Assembly (NCBI RefSeq): GCF_002836205.1
Contig: NZ_PJBE01000013.1
Coordinates: 248,001-312,000, forward strand
Length of the DNA: 64,000 bases
Source: Shewanella sp. Choline-02u-19
GTDB lineage: Bacteria; Pseudomonadota; Gammaproteobacteria; Enterobacterales; Shewanellaceae
Direction: 5' to 3'
Of this stretch, positions 55,227-64,000 are shown one piece after another. The position numbers and the translations under genes were made by a program. Under the pieces are notes generated by a model. That model made no database searches. It was not told where the DNA came from and was given only the letters and a program-made list of their open reading frames with translations. Positions within the stretch are counted from its first letter, which is position 1. Each line of letters opens with the position of its first letter.

Positions 55227-56027
55227 TTAGTGATTAATTATGCGAGGTAAATCTTTTTCTTCTTCGCGTAAAGTAAGCACTTCGACACCGGTTTTAGTGA
55301 CAAGCAATGTGTGCTCCCACTGTGCAGAGTTTTTGCCATCTGATGTGGTTACTGTCCAGTTGTCACTCTTGTCGAGGACACTGGTGTGACGTCCAGCATT
55401 GATCATTGGCTCGATGGTAAAGCACATACCTGGGCGAAGCACAGTTTTGTCATTATTCTTATAATGCATGACTTGTGGTTCTTCATGGAATACTGCACCG
55501 ATACCGTGACCACAATAATCGGTCACTATGCTGTATTTTTCTAGCCCCGTTTTTTTAGATTTAATGAACTTTTCTATTAAAGTGCCAATCTCACCTAACT
55601 TCATACCTGGGCGGACTTTTTTAATACTAGCATAAAGGCTTTCTTGAGCTATACGGCAAAGACGAGCATTTTTAGGGCTAACATCACCGATTAAAAACAT
55701 CTTTGAAGTATCACCATGGTAACCATCAACTATCACAGTAATGTCGATATTGAGGATGTCACCGTCAGCAAGAGCGGTGTCATTGGGAATACCGTGGCAA
55801 ATAACACTATTCACTGATGTACATATAGATTTCGGAAAACCATGGTAATCAAGTGGTGCCGAAATAGCGCCGTTATCTTCAGTAAAGGTTGCGCAAATTT
55901 CATTTAGTTCGTTGGTTGTCACACCTGCTTTAATATGCGGTGCAATCATTTCGAGTACTTGGGCTGCAAGTTTCCCTGCGACGCGCATTTTGTCAATTTC
56001 TTCAGCTGTCTTGATTACTATGCTCAT
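55227..56027 (-). CDS. map: methionine aminopeptidase, type I
   Basis: 266 residues from ATG 56027 (MSIVIKTAEEIDKMRVAGKLAA), which matches the family start; the frame is open to 56198 but that extension runs into the rpsB leader side and is not conserved. Metal ligands are seen in 'DGDILNIDITVIVDGYHGDTSKMF' , 'DYCGHGIGAVFHEEPQV' and 'FTIEPMI'. It removes the initiator methionine. Divergent from rpsB, as in most Proteobacteria. Confidence 0.97.
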   Translation of the reverse strand: MSIVIKTAEEIDKMRVAGKLAAQVLEMIAPHIKAGVTTNELNEICATFTEDNGAISAPLDYHGFPKSICTSVNSVICHGIPNDTALADGDILNIDITVIVDGYHGDTSKMFLIGDVSPKNARLCRIAQESLYASIKKVRPGMKLGEIGTLIEKFIKSKKTGLEKYSIVTDYCGHGIGAVFHEEPQVMHYKNNDKTVLRPGMCFTIEPMINAGRHTSVLDKSDNWTVTTSDGKNSAQWEHTLLVTKTGVEVLTLREEEKDLPRIINH

Positions 56028-56235
56028 TCTTATGTCTCTTATGTCTTTTGATTGGTCGTCTTGCTTTGGAAGTATTATACCGCAAAAAATCCGCAAATAT
56101 TTGTGCTTTTTTTCTAAATATGGTATAAAGCGCGCCGTTATGGTTGACTCTTGACGTTCCACTTCATGTGGGAAGCTAAGCGTTAATCTGGCCGCCATTA
56201 TACATGGCTAATGCTAAATACTAAATCACACACAT

Positions 56236-56324
56236 ATCGACACGTTCTTCGGGGTGCCCTTAACCGGGTCGAAGATATGGGATATGTGGAGGTCTAACCC
56301 CCAAATTATTTAAAGGTAAATAAA
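56236..56324 (+). promoter_or_regulatory. rpsB leader, structured RNA
   Basis: The 5' leader contains TTCTTCGGGGTGCCC TTAA CCGGGTCGAAGAT and TGTGGAGGTCTAACCCCC, the conserved pattern of the gammaproteobacterial rpsB leader through which ribosomal protein S2 represses rpsB-tsf. AAAGG precedes the ATG. The rest of the map-rpsB gap should carry the promoters for both genes. Confidence 0.75.
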
Positions 56325-57053
56325 ATGACTACAGTTTCAATGCGCGACATGCTTCAAGCCGGTGTTCACTTCGGTCACCAAACACGTTACTGGAACCCAA
56401 AGATGAAGCCTTTCATCTTTGGCGCACGTAACGGCGTTCATATCATTAACTTAGAGCACACAGTGCCTATGTTCAATGAAGCATTAGCGTTCATTAGCAA
56501 CATCGCTTCTAAAAAAGGTAAGGTTCTTTTCGTTGGTACTAAGCGTGCTGCGAGCGAAGCTATCAAAGAATCTGCTGTTTCTTGTGACCAGTTCTACGTC
56601 GATCACCGTTGGTTAGGTGGTATGTTGACTAACTGGAAAACAGTTCGTCAATCAATTAAGCGTCTTAAAGATCTTGAAAGCCAGGCTATTGATGGTACTT
56701 TCGACAAGCTTACTAAGAAAGAAGCGCTTATGCGTACTCGTGAACTTGAGAAGCTAGAAAAATCTCTTGGTGGTATTAAGAACATGGCTGGTCTTCCAGA
56801 CGTGATCTTCGTAATCGGTGCTGACCATGAGCATATTGCGATTAAAGAAGCTAACAACTTAGGTATTCCAGTTGTTGCTGTTGTTGATACAAACTCTTCT
56901 CCAGACGGTATCAACTACATCATTCCTGGTAATGATGATGCTATGCGTTCGATCCGTTTATACACTGAGTCTGTTGCTACCGCTGCTAAAGCTGGCCGTA
57001 ACCAAGACCTAGCTGTTCAAGCTGAGCAAGACGGTTTCGTAGAAGCTGAATAA
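56325..57053 (+). CDS. rpsB: 30S ribosomal protein S2
   Basis: 242 residues, family length. 'MRDMLQAGVHFGHQTRYWNPKMKPFIFGARNGVHIINL' and 'IPVVAVVDTNSSPDGINYIIPGNDDA' are diagnostic. First gene of the rpsB-tsf unit; codon use is strongly biased as in highly expressed genes. Confidence 0.99.
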   Translation: MTTVSMRDMLQAGVHFGHQTRYWNPKMKPFIFGARNGVHIINLEHTVPMFNEALAFISNIASKKGKVLFVGTKRAASEAIKESAVSCDQFYVDHRWLGGMLTNWKTVRQSIKRLKDLESQAIDGTFDKLTKKEALMRTRELEKLEKSLGGIKNMAGLPDVIFVIGADHEHIAIKEANNLGIPVVAVVDTNSSPDGINYIIPGNDDAMRSIRLYTESVATAAKAGRNQDLAVQAEQDGFVEAE

Positions 57054-57105
57054 TAAGGTCGATGATTTTCATCTCCCCTTATTAACCAAGATACTTGATT
57101 GGTAA

Positions 57106-57130
57106 ACAGGGGCCTCTGGCCCCTGTTTTA
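57106..57130 (+). terminator. attenuator between rpsB and tsf
   Basis: ACAGGGGCC TCT GGCCCCTGT TTTA; strong GC stem. In the rpsB-tsf operon such an element lowers, but does not stop, tsf transcription. Confidence 0.88.
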
Positions 57131-57171
57131 TATCTATTGAATTTGACGAATTATCTGTAGAGGATTTAACA

Positions 57172-58020
57172 ATGGCAATTACTGCTGCCCAAGTTAAAGA
57201 ACTTCGTGACCGCACTGGCGCTGGCATGATGGACTGTAAGAAAGCATTGACTGAAACTGATGGTGACATCGAGCTTGCGATTGATGCAATGCGTAAGAGC
57301 GGTGCTGCAAAGGCTGCTAAAAAAGCGGGTAACATCGCTGCTGAAGGTACAATTCTTATTAAGAATGGCGAAGGTTTCGCTGCACTTTTAGAAGTTAACT
57401 GTCAAACTGACTTCGTTGCAAAAGACGCAAGCTTCCTAGCATTTGCTAACGCCGCTCTAGAAGTTGCTGTTGCATCTAAAGTGACTATCGAAGAATTGAA
57501 AGCACAGTTTGAAGAAACGCGTGTTGCACTTGTGACTAAGATCGGTGAAAACATCAATGTACGTCGTATCGAGTACATTGATGGTGCAAACCTTGCTACT
57601 TACCGTCACGGTGAGCGCATCGGTGTTGTTGTTGCTGGTGAAGCTGACGAAGAGACTCTAAAGCACATTGCAATGCACGTTGCTGCTTCAAAGCCTGAAT
57701 TCGTTAACCCTGAAGATGTTCCTGCTGCTCTTGTTGCAAAAGAAGAAGCACTTCAGATCGAAATCGCTATGAACGAAGGCAAGCCTGAAGAGATTGCTAA
57801 GAAAATGGTTCTAGGTCGTATGAAGAAGTTTACTGGTGAGATATCTCTTACTGGCCAAGCTTACATCATGGAACCTAAGAAAACAGTTGGCACTATTCTT
57901 AAAGAGAAAGGCGCTTCTGTTTCAAACTTCGTTCGTTTAGAAGTTGGCGAAGGTATCGCGAAGAAAGTAGAAGATTTTGCTGCTGAAGTAGCTGCAACTC
58001 TTGCTTCTACAAAAGGTTAA
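57172..58020 (+). CDS. tsf: elongation factor Ts
   Basis: 282 residues. 'ITAAQVKELRDRTGAGMMDCKKAL' and 'NCQTDFVAKDASF' are EF-Ts signatures. Nucleotide exchange factor for EF-Tu. AGAGGA lies upstream of the ATG. Confidence 0.99.
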   Translation: MAITAAQVKELRDRTGAGMMDCKKALTETDGDIELAIDAMRKSGAAKAAKKAGNIAAEGTILIKNGEGFAALLEVNCQTDFVAKDASFLAFANAALEVAVASKVTIEELKAQFEETRVALVTKIGENINVRRIEYIDGANLATYRHGERIGVVVAGEADEETLKHIAMHVAASKPEFVNPEDVPAALVAKEEALQIEIAMNEGKPEEIAKKMVLGRMKKFTGEISLTGQAYIMEPKKTVGTILKEKGASVSNFVRLEVGEGIAKKVEDFAAEVAATLASTKG

Positions 58021-58040
58021 TCTCCTTTTGTAGTCAACAT

Positions 58041-58066
58041 AAGACCGTAGCAACTGCTGCGGTCTT
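58041..58066 (+). terminator. hairpin between tsf and pyrH
   Basis: AAGACCGTAGCA ... TGCTGCGGTCTT with one mismatch, followed by ATTGTATTTA; likely the end of the rpsB-tsf transcript. Confidence 0.75.
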
Positions 58067-58168
58067 ATTGTATTTACTGAAATAACTTTATGATGTAAGA
58101 GATGAATACTGCATTGTGAGGCTATTTGAGTATACAATTCCCTAAAGCCATTATCAGGACTAATAAAT

Positions 58169-58897
58169 ATGAGTACCAATCCTAAACCTGCTTATCGCCG
58201 TGTTCTTTTAAAACTAAGTGGTGAAGCGCTAATGGGTGAAGAAGGCTTCGGCATCGACCCTAAAGTGCTTGATCGCATGGGACAGGAGATTAAAGAACTT
58301 GTCGAATTAGGTATTCAAGTCGGTGTTGTCATTGGTGGTGGTAACTTGTTTCGTGGCGAAGGTCTAGCACAAGCTGGAATGAATCGTGTTGTCGGCGACC
58401 ATATGGGTATGCTGGCTACGGTTATGAATGGTTTGGCGATGCGTGATTCATTGCATCGTGCTTATGTAAATGCACGTTTGATGTCAGCAATTCCATTGAA
58501 AGGTGTTTGTGATGATTACAACTGGGCTGAAGCAATTAGTTTGCTAAAGTCAGGTCGAGTCGTTATTTTTGCTGCGGGTACCGGTAATCCATTCTGTACT
58601 ACAGATTCTGCTGCATGTTTACGCGGTATTGAAATTGAAGCAGAGATTGTGATTAAAGGAACCAAGGTTGATGGCGTTTATTCCGATGACCCAGTGAAAA
58701 ACCCTGACGCGGTTAAGTATGATCAAATGGTATACAACGAAGTACTCGACAAAGAATTAAAAGTGATGGATTTGGCCGCATTTACATTGGCCAGAGATCA
58801 CAATATGCCAATACTTGTTTTCAACATGAATAAACCTGGCGCATTGCGTCGCGTGATCATGGGCGAGCAAGAAGGCACACTCATTAACGCTGGTTAA
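58169..58897 (+). CDS. pyrH: uridylate kinase
   Basis: 242 residues, amino-acid-kinase fold: 'RVLLKLSGEALMG', 'GVVIGGGNLFRG', 'AAGTGNPFCTTDSAACLRGIEIEA'. Phosphorylates UMP to UDP. Standard neighbour of tsf and frr. Confidence 0.98.
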   Translation: MSTNPKPAYRRVLLKLSGEALMGEEGFGIDPKVLDRMGQEIKELVELGIQVGVVIGGGNLFRGEGLAQAGMNRVVGDHMGMLATVMNGLAMRDSLHRAYVNARLMSAIPLKGVCDDYNWAEAISLLKSGRVVIFAAGTGNPFCTTDSAACLRGIEIEAEIVIKGTKVDGVYSDDPVKNPDAVKYDQMVYNEVLDKELKVMDLAAFTLARDHNMPILVFNMNKPGALRRVIMGEQEGTLINAG

Positions 58898-58953
58898 TTA
58901 GCGCAGTGATTATAGCCCATAGTGGGTATTCAAGCTGTAAGTAAACAGGTTTC

Positions 58954-59017
58954 GACAATGTGACTCTAGGTTGAGTGCTACTCTGCATTAGCAGATGCTA
59001 GCCTAGGTAACATTGTC
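58954..59017. repeat. structured inverted repeat between pyrH and frr
   Basis: GACAATGT at 58954-58961 pairs with ACATTGTC at 59010-59017, and the inner ACTCTAGG/CCTAGGT can extend the stem; the loop holds a smaller CTGCATTAGCAG hairpin. Not followed by a T-run. It may be a folded 3' UTR, a leader for frr or an attenuator. Confidence 0.55.
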
Positions 59018-59168
59018 ACACGCGACAAGGCATGTGTAGTAATTTAATCATACACTTGATGTGTTTTGATTATATGCTTTACAGATTTTTACTCGTCTGG
59101 CGCAAAGAAACGAGTCTAATAGGCCTCAAAAGGCAATTAGCTCCTAGTGACTAAAAAGGACATATAAC

Positions 59169-59726
59169 GTGATAAATGAAATTAAAACAGATGCAAAAAC
59201 ACGCATGGACAAATGTATCGAGTCTACAATAACTCAAATGGCTAAAGTGCGCACAGGCCGTGCCCACCCAAGCTTACTCGATACTATTAAAGTACCTTAT
59301 TATGGCTCTCTTACGCCGCTAAAGCAGGTTGCAAGCGTTTCTATTGGTGATGCTCGCACACTCAACGTATCGGTATTTGACCGTACTATGATTGCTGCTG
59401 TAGAAAAAGCGATCATGAGCTCAGGTCTTGGTTTGAATCCAATGTCTGCCGGTGCCACTATCCGTATTCCTCTGCCTGCATTGACAGAAGAGCGTCGTAA
59501 AGACCTCATTAAAGTTGTTCGCGCAGAAGCTGAGAACAGCCGTATCGCGGTTCGAAATGTACGCCGTGATGCAAACTCTGATGTTAAAGCACTAGAGAAA
59601 GATAAAGAATGTACAGAAGACGACGTTCGTCGTTCAGAAGATGAAGTGCAGAAGTTTACTGATGCACATATCAAGAAAATAGATGAAATTCTAGCGGCAA
59701 AAGAAAAGGAACTGATGGAGTTCTAA
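59169..59726 (+). CDS. frr: ribosome recycling factor
   Basis: 185 residues. 'MDKCIESTITQMAKVRTGRAHPSLLDTIKVPYYG' and 'RRDANSDVKALEKDKECTEDD' identify RRF, which with EF-G splits post-termination ribosomes. GTG start at 59169 after AAGGAC. Confidence 0.98.
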   Translation: MINEIKTDAKTRMDKCIESTITQMAKVRTGRAHPSLLDTIKVPYYGSLTPLKQVASVSIGDARTLNVSVFDRTMIAAVEKAIMSSGLGLNPMSAGATIRIPLPALTEERRKDLIKVVRAEAENSRIAVRNVRRDANSDVKALEKDKECTEDDVRRSEDEVQKFTDAHIKKIDEILAAKEKELMEF

Positions 59727-59855
59727 TTTTGAGCGCCATCAGAGTTTATAGCGCTTTCTTAAAACGTGTAGTACGTTATCGCTCACGCCTTAGGCTAAAA
59801 GCTTAATGGTTGATTGAATATTGAGCGTGAAACAGAAACAGGCTATAGAGTTCAG

Positions 59856-59884
59856 ACGCCGTGTAGAGTTATACTACACGGCGT
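59856..59884 (+). terminator. terminator between frr and uppS
   Basis: ACGCCGTGTAG, loop AGTTATA, CTACACGGCGT TTGTCTATTTT; a perfect 11-bp stem and T-rich tail just before the uppS ribosome site. Confidence 0.85.
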
Positions 59885-59909
59885 TTGTCTATTTTAAGGG
59901 TTGTAATAG

Positions 59910-60710
59910 ATGTCATTCGATTCCCAATCTGACACTGATTTGTCAGAGGCATTACCAGGAGCGCTTTCTGCTTTGGTAAAACAGTCTATACCTAAGCATG
60001 TTGCCATCATAATGGATGGCAATGGGCGTTGGGCACAGGCGCAAGGGAAGCCACGAGTCTTTGGTCATAAGGCGGGTGTTAAGGCGGTTAGACGTGCGGT
60101 GAGTACAGCACGAGCCTTAGGAGTTGAGTCATTAACTTTGTTTGCCTTCTCCAGTGAGAACTGGCGTCGACCGGATAAAGAGGTCAGCTTGTTAATGGAG
60201 CTGTTTTTTACGGTATTGCAACGAGAGCTGAAGTTACTCGATAACAATGGCGTGCGACTCAATATTATCGGTGACATAAGTCGCTTTTCAGCGCGGCTGC
60301 AAAAGCAAATCGCAACAGCCCAAGAAAGAACCGCTGGAAATAGTGATTTAGTGTTAAATGTAGCGGCTAACTATGGTGGTCGCTGGGATATTATGCAAGC
60401 AGCACAAAAGCTAGCGATGAAAGTTGAAGCGGGTGAAATGAGCAGTGAGCAGTTCACCGAAGAAGCGTTAAATGAGCAGCTATGCATGCATAACCAATCT
60501 GAAGTTGATTTAATGATCCGCACTGGTGGCGATTATCGAATCAGTAATTTTGTCCTTTGGCAGGCAGCATACGCAGAGTTAGTCTTTACTGACACGCTAT
60601 GGCCAGATTTTGACGAGGATGCTTTCAAAGATGCCGTCGTTAAGTTTGCTAGCCGACAGCGCCGTTTTGGTTTGACTGGAAATCAAATTGATACTATTCG
60701 CGCTTTGTAA
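59910..60710 (+). CDS. uppS: isoprenyl transferase (undecaprenyl diphosphate synthase)
   Basis: 266 residues. 'HVAIIMDGNGRWAQAQGKPRVFGHKAG' holds the catalytic Asp; 'LFAFSSENWRRP' and 'DLMIRTGGDYRISNFVLWQAAYAELVFTDTLWPDF' complete the cis-prenyltransferase set. Makes the lipid carrier for peptidoglycan and O-antigen. First gene of a tight uppS-cdsA-ispC-rseP run. Confidence 0.98.
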   Translation: MSFDSQSDTDLSEALPGALSALVKQSIPKHVAIIMDGNGRWAQAQGKPRVFGHKAGVKAVRRAVSTARALGVESLTLFAFSSENWRRPDKEVSLLMELFFTVLQRELKLLDNNGVRLNIIGDISRFSARLQKQIATAQERTAGNSDLVLNVAANYGGRWDIMQAAQKLAMKVEAGEMSSEQFTEEALNEQLCMHNQSEVDLMIRTGGDYRISNFVLWQAAYAELVFTDTLWPDFDEDAFKDAVVKFASRQRRFGLTGNQIDTIRAL

Positions 60711-60731
60711 TAATAAAATGAGGGAAGTTTT

Positions 60732-61589
60732 TTGCTAAAACAACGAATAATAACAGCATTATGGTTAATCCCCTTGGTTTTTGGCGCCATATTTGGTTTG
60801 CCAACTGAGTACTTTTCGTGGGCACTATTGGGCGTTTTTCTCATTGCCGGTAAGGAATGGGGCCGCATCATTGATAGTCAGTGTGAAATGACTCAATGGA
60901 GCTTTACCATCACCATTGGCGTGTTGCTTATCGCGCTTAATATTATGGTGCCCGCTGACGAAATATGGGTTAGAGGCATGATGCACCCGATATTTTTAGG
61001 GGTGATAGCGATGGGCGGCCTATGGTGGCTTATCTCATTTATGATGGTGATTACCTATCCGCGAGGTGCTGGGTTCTGGAAAAAGAGCCACATGCTTAAA
61101 TCAATGTTCGGTCAGCTTACCTTAATCCCCTGTTTTGTTTCTTTACTGTCTCTTAAAGCGTTAAGCACTGAAGCATCGCCATACTACGGCGGCACGCTTG
61201 TGTTTCTGGTGATGTTAGTTGTTTGGGCTACTGATTCTGGTGCTTATTTTGCGGGTAAGGCCTTCGGTAAGCGAAAACTGATGCCCAATGTTAGTCCAGC
61301 TAAAACCATTGAAGGGTTATTAGGAGGACTCGCAACAACCATGGTGATTGTGGCAGGCGTAATGTATTTCTCGCCTGAACAAGAGCTAGGCCTATTGATC
61401 GCAGTGACTTTATTTACAGCGATTGCCTCAGCCGTTGGTGACCTATCTGAAAGCATGTTTAAGCGAGTCGCTAACATCAAGGACTCAGGTACGATTTTAC
61501 CGGGTCATGGTGGCATATTAGATCGCATTGATAGCTTAACTGCCGCGTTACCAGTATTCACCTTAATTTATATAGCTTTTTGGATGTAA
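60732..61589 (+). CDS. cdsA: phosphatidate cytidylyltransferase
   Basis: 285 residues from a TTG codon (TTG CTA AAA CAA CGA), with AGGGAAG upstream. Several membrane helices and the C-terminal signature 'SVGDLSESMFKRVANIKDSGTILPGHGGILDRID' style motif (read here as AVGDLSESMFKR...PGHGGILDRID). Makes CDP-diacylglycerol for all phospholipids. 21 bp after uppS. Confidence 0.97.
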   Translation: MLKQRIITALWLIPLVFGAIFGLPTEYFSWALLGVFLIAGKEWGRIIDSQCEMTQWSFTITIGVLLIALNIMVPADEIWVRGMMHPIFLGVIAMGGLWWLISFMMVITYPRGAGFWKKSHMLKSMFGQLTLIPCFVSLLSLKALSTEASPYYGGTLVFLVMLVVWATDSGAYFAGKAFGKRKLMPNVSPAKTIEGLLGGLATTMVIVAGVMYFSPEQELGLLIAVTLFTAIASAVGDLSESMFKRVANIKDSGTILPGHGGILDRIDSLTAALPVFTLIYIAFWM

Positions 61590-61593
61590 CTGT

Positions 61594-62784
61594 ATGCAAA
61601 ATATGGTGATTTTAGGCGCGACAGGTTCTATTGGTGCTAGCACGTTAAGCGTTGTAGAGGCGAATCCAGAGCAATATTGTGTATTTGCATTAGTGGCCAA
61701 TACCAATGTCGAAAAAATGCTCGAGATTTGTATTAAGCATCGCCCTAAGGTTGCCCATATGGTTGATGCCAAAGCGGCTAGTGAGCTTAAACAGCAGCTA
61801 CCTAGCCATTTAGCCGTTGAAGTGACAACAGGCGAAGATTCACTTTTTTCTCTTGTGAGCAGCGCTGAAGTTGATACTGTCATGGCGGCGATTGTCGGCG
61901 CGGCAGGATTGCCGTCAACCCTCGCAGCGGTTAAAGCCGGTAAGCGAGTGTTACTGGCGAATAAAGAGTCACTGGTGATGTCTGGTGAACTCTTTATTAA
62001 CGCGATGCAAACATCTGGCGCACAAGTCTTACCTGTCGATAGTGAGCACAATGCCATTTTTCAATGTTTATCTGAACGCACTCAGCTTGAGATTGGTCGA
62101 TGTGATTTAAATGATGCTGGTGTGTCACACATCTTGCTAACAGGGTCCGGTGGACCTTTTTTGACATCTGAACTTTCAACACTCTCATCGATGACTCCGG
62201 CGCAAGCTTGTAAACATCCTAATTGGTCGATGGGGCGGAAGATTTCTGTTGACTCAGCGAGCATGATGAATAAAGGCTTGGAATATATAGAAGCACGTTG
62301 GCTATTTAATGCTCGTGCTGACCAGATAAAAGTGGTTATTCATCCACAAAGCCTGATTCACTCTATGGTGCAGTACCGTGATGGCTCAGTTATCGCGCAA
62401 TTGGGTAACCCAGATATGCGTACTCCGATTGCTCATTGTATGTCTTTTCCACAGAGAATTAACTCAGGAGTTGAACCTTTAGACTTTTTCAAAGTCGGAC
62501 AGTTAAGCTTCTTAGAACCTGATTTTAATCGTTTCCCTTGTTTGGCGTTAGCGATAGAGGCTTGTCACCAAGGACAAGAAGCGACCACAGTGATAAATGC
62601 TGCCAATGAAATTGCAGTGCAAGCGTTTTTAGATGGCAAGATACGTTTTACCGATATAGCAATCATCAATGAACAGAGCTTAAAGCAAGTAACAGCTGAT
62701 TCATTAACCAATATTGACGATATTATGGCGCTCGATAGTCAGTCTCGTCGATATGCATTCGAAGCGGTTAGCAAGCTCAATTAG
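61594..62784 (+). CDS. ispC: 1-deoxy-D-xylulose 5-phosphate reductoisomerase
   Basis: 396 residues (also called dxr). NADPH-binding 'VILGATGSIGASTL', 'LLANKESLVMSGELF', 'PVDSEHNAIFQCL' and 'SMMNKGLEYIEARWLF' mark the metal and substrate sites. Second step of the MEP isoprenoid pathway, which feeds uppS just upstream. Starts 4 bp after cdsA. Confidence 0.98.
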   Translation: MQNMVILGATGSIGASTLSVVEANPEQYCVFALVANTNVEKMLEICIKHRPKVAHMVDAKAASELKQQLPSHLAVEVTTGEDSLFSLVSSAEVDTVMAAIVGAAGLPSTLAAVKAGKRVLLANKESLVMSGELFINAMQTSGAQVLPVDSEHNAIFQCLSERTQLEIGRCDLNDAGVSHILLTGSGGPFLTSELSTLSSMTPAQACKHPNWSMGRKISVDSASMMNKGLEYIEARWLFNARADQIKVVIHPQSLIHSMVQYRDGSVIAQLGNPDMRTPIAHCMSFPQRINSGVEPLDFFKVGQLSFLEPDFNRFPCLALAIEACHQGQEATTVINAANEIAVQAFLDGKIRFTDIAIINEQSLKQVTADSLTNIDDIMALDSQSRRYAFEAVSKLN

Positions 62785-62798
62785 TTCAAAGGAAGGGA

Positions 62799-64000
62799 AT
62801 GATAGATTTTTTTTGGAACCTAGGTTCTTTTATTGTTGCACTCGGTATTTTAATCGCCGCGCATGAGTATGGTCATTTTTGGGTGGCTAGAAAATGTGGT
62901 GTTAAGGTAGAGCGCTTTTCAATTGGTTTTGGTAAAGCGATTTTTCGCCGAACGGGTAAAGATGGCACTGAATATGTGTTAGCAATGATCCCTCTTGGTG
63001 GCTACGTAAAAATGCTTGATGAGCGTGTCGATGACGTGCCAGAAGCGTTAAAAGATCAAGCCTTTAACCGCAAAAATGTTTGGCAACGCATTGCTATTGT
63101 CAGTGCCGGCCCAATAGCAAACTTCATTTTCGCCATTATCGCGCTCTATGCCATGTATCTTATTGGCGTACCAGCAATTAAACCGATTATTGACTCTACG
63201 ATAGTTGGCTCTCCAGCAGCACAAATAATTGTAAAAGAGCCATTACAAGTGCTGTCTGTCGGCGGACAAAAAGTTAAGGACTGGGAAGAAGTTAATCTCG
63301 CACTTGCTGGTCACATAGGTGATAAGCAAGTCAACATTTCTGTTGCACCGCTAAGTCGCCTAGAAGGCACTCTTTCAGGGGAGCAAACATACACTTTAGA
63401 CACGAGTGAGTGGAAATTCGATCCAGAAAAAGAATTACCGATAACGGCTATTGGTTTGGGGATGTACCGTCCACAAATTTTGCCTACACTGGCGTTAGTC
63501 AGTGAAGATGGAGCCGCAGGGCTTGCCGGCATTGAAGTGGGTGATATATTAGTAGCTGTTGATGGTGAGCGGTATACCGAGTGGACACAATTTGTTAACC
63601 TAATTCAGCAATCAGCAAATAAAAGTGTCGATCTCACGGTGAGAAGAGATGGCGAGCAGCTAACACTAAAGGTGACACCTAAGTCACGTGAAAACGCTGC
63701 TGGTCAAATTGAAGGTGTGATTGGGGTTGCTCCGACATCTGAACCTTGGCCAGAAAACATGAAGTTACAACTAGAATATGGGTTTATAGACTCTTTTCCA
63801 ATTGCAGTGGATAAAACATGGCAACTTGTCTCCGTCAGCATTAAGATGATCGGCAAGTTATTAACTGGTGATATTTCGGTTAAAAATCTGAGTGGGCCTA
63901 TTTCTATTGCACAAGGTGCAGGAAATAGTGCTAATGTCGGATTGGTTTACTTTTTAGGTTTTCTTGCTTTGATTAGCGTGAACTTAGGCATTATTAATCT
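62799..64000 (+). CDS. rseP: RIP zinc metalloprotease RseP (cut by window edge)
   Basis: The first 400 codons are present; the gene leaves the window at 64000. Start ATG 62799 after AAGGAAGG, 14 bp behind ispC. Site-2-protease motif HEYGH in the first membrane helix (about 22-26), 'IPLGGYVKMLDERVDDVP', 'FNRKNVWQRIAIVSAGPIANFIFAI', then two PDZ-like domains ('GLAGIEVGDILVAVDGE') and the second motif region 'VKNLSGPISIAQGAG'. It cleaves anti-sigma factor RseA and signal-peptide remnants in the inner membrane. Confidence 0.97.
   Translation, partial: MIDFFWNLGSFIVALGILIAAHEYGHFWVARKCGVKVERFSIGFGKAIFRRTGKDGTEYVLAMIPLGGYVKMLDERVDDVPEALKDQAFNRKNVWQRIAIVSAGPIANFIFAIIALYAMYLIGVPAIKPIIDSTIVGSPAAQIIVKEPLQVLSVGGQKVKDWEEVNLALAGHIGDKQVNISVAPLSRLEGTLSGEQTYTLDTSEWKFDPEKELPITAIGLGMYRPQILPTLALVSEDGAAGLAGIEVGDILVAVDGERYTEWTQFVNLIQQSANKSVDLTVRRDGEQLTLKVTPKSRENAAGQIEGVIGVAPTSEPWPENMKLQLEYGFIDSFPIAVDKTWQLVSVSIKMIGKLLTGDISVKNLSGPISIAQGAGNSANVGLVYFLGFLALISVNLGIIN

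Noticed and set aside
56028..56198. 57-residue N-terminal extension of map.
   Set aside because: Type I methionine aminopeptidases begin at the MSIVIK position; the extra part covers promoter DNA before rpsB.

Overview
This window looks like a chromosomal segment of a marine Shewanella or a close relative (Gammaproteobacteria, Alteromonadales). I base this on the complete omega-3 polyunsaturated fatty acid (EPA-type) synthase locus pfaR-A-B-C-D with its phosphopantetheinyl transferase pfaE, the gammaproteobacterial order rpsB-tsf-pyrH-frr-uppS-cdsA-ispC-rseP next to map, glnD and dapD, and many small families common in this group (DUF3192, DUF3301, DUF3549, DUF2789, DUF3718, Mpo1-like). No IS element, prophage, CRISPR array, tRNA or rRNA was found.

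Layout. 1-6.6 kb: the 5' end of a DEAD-box helicase, a zinc-ribbon protein, an Ntn-hydrolase of the penicillin acylase family, a lipoprotein, an LpxR-type outer-membrane protein and a CHASE4-like GGDEF diguanylate cyclase. 6.6-7.7 kb: no intact gene, but two decayed minus-strand relics, a small two-helix membrane protein and a fragment recognisably homologous to pfaD. 7.7-14 kb: a two-gene unit of an OmpA-family protein and a 1745-residue lipoprotein with about 19 Ig-like repeats.

14.3-36.8 kb: the PUFA synthase locus. On the minus strand, pfaR, pfaA, pfaB and pfaC are joined by 1-4 nt start/stop overlaps. A 123-bp imperfect palindrome separates pfaC from pfaD. Divergently, an EF-G-like GTPase gene is followed by pfaE. 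PfaA (KS-MAT-6xACP-KR-DH), PfaB (AT), PfaC (KS-CLF-DH-DH) and PfaD (enoyl reductase) form the iterative synthase, and PfaE activates the six ACPs. PfaR looks like a domesticated, catalytically dead IS481-type transposase.

36.9-44.7 kb: alkylsulfatase with a divergent LysR regulator, queF and syd (divergent), a Zn-ribbon/KfrA-like pair, and small conserved genes. 44.7-46.0 kb: a gene-free stretch holding two tandem CsrB-like sRNA candidates, rich in GGA, with rho-independent terminators and upstream GacA/UvrY palindromes. 46-51.4 kb: DUF3301/DUF3549, yqcC-truC-yqcA, purU and a small secreted protein. 51.6-64 kb: dapD-glnD and map (minus) face the rpsB-to-rseP translation, envelope and isoprenoid cluster (plus). 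The window ends inside rseP.

The observations most worth a second look are the pfaD relic 7 kb from intact pfaD, the transposase ancestry of PfaR, the 3+3 history of the PfaA ACP array, the tandem CsrB pair, and a FadR-like site in the pfaR/EF-G intergenic region.
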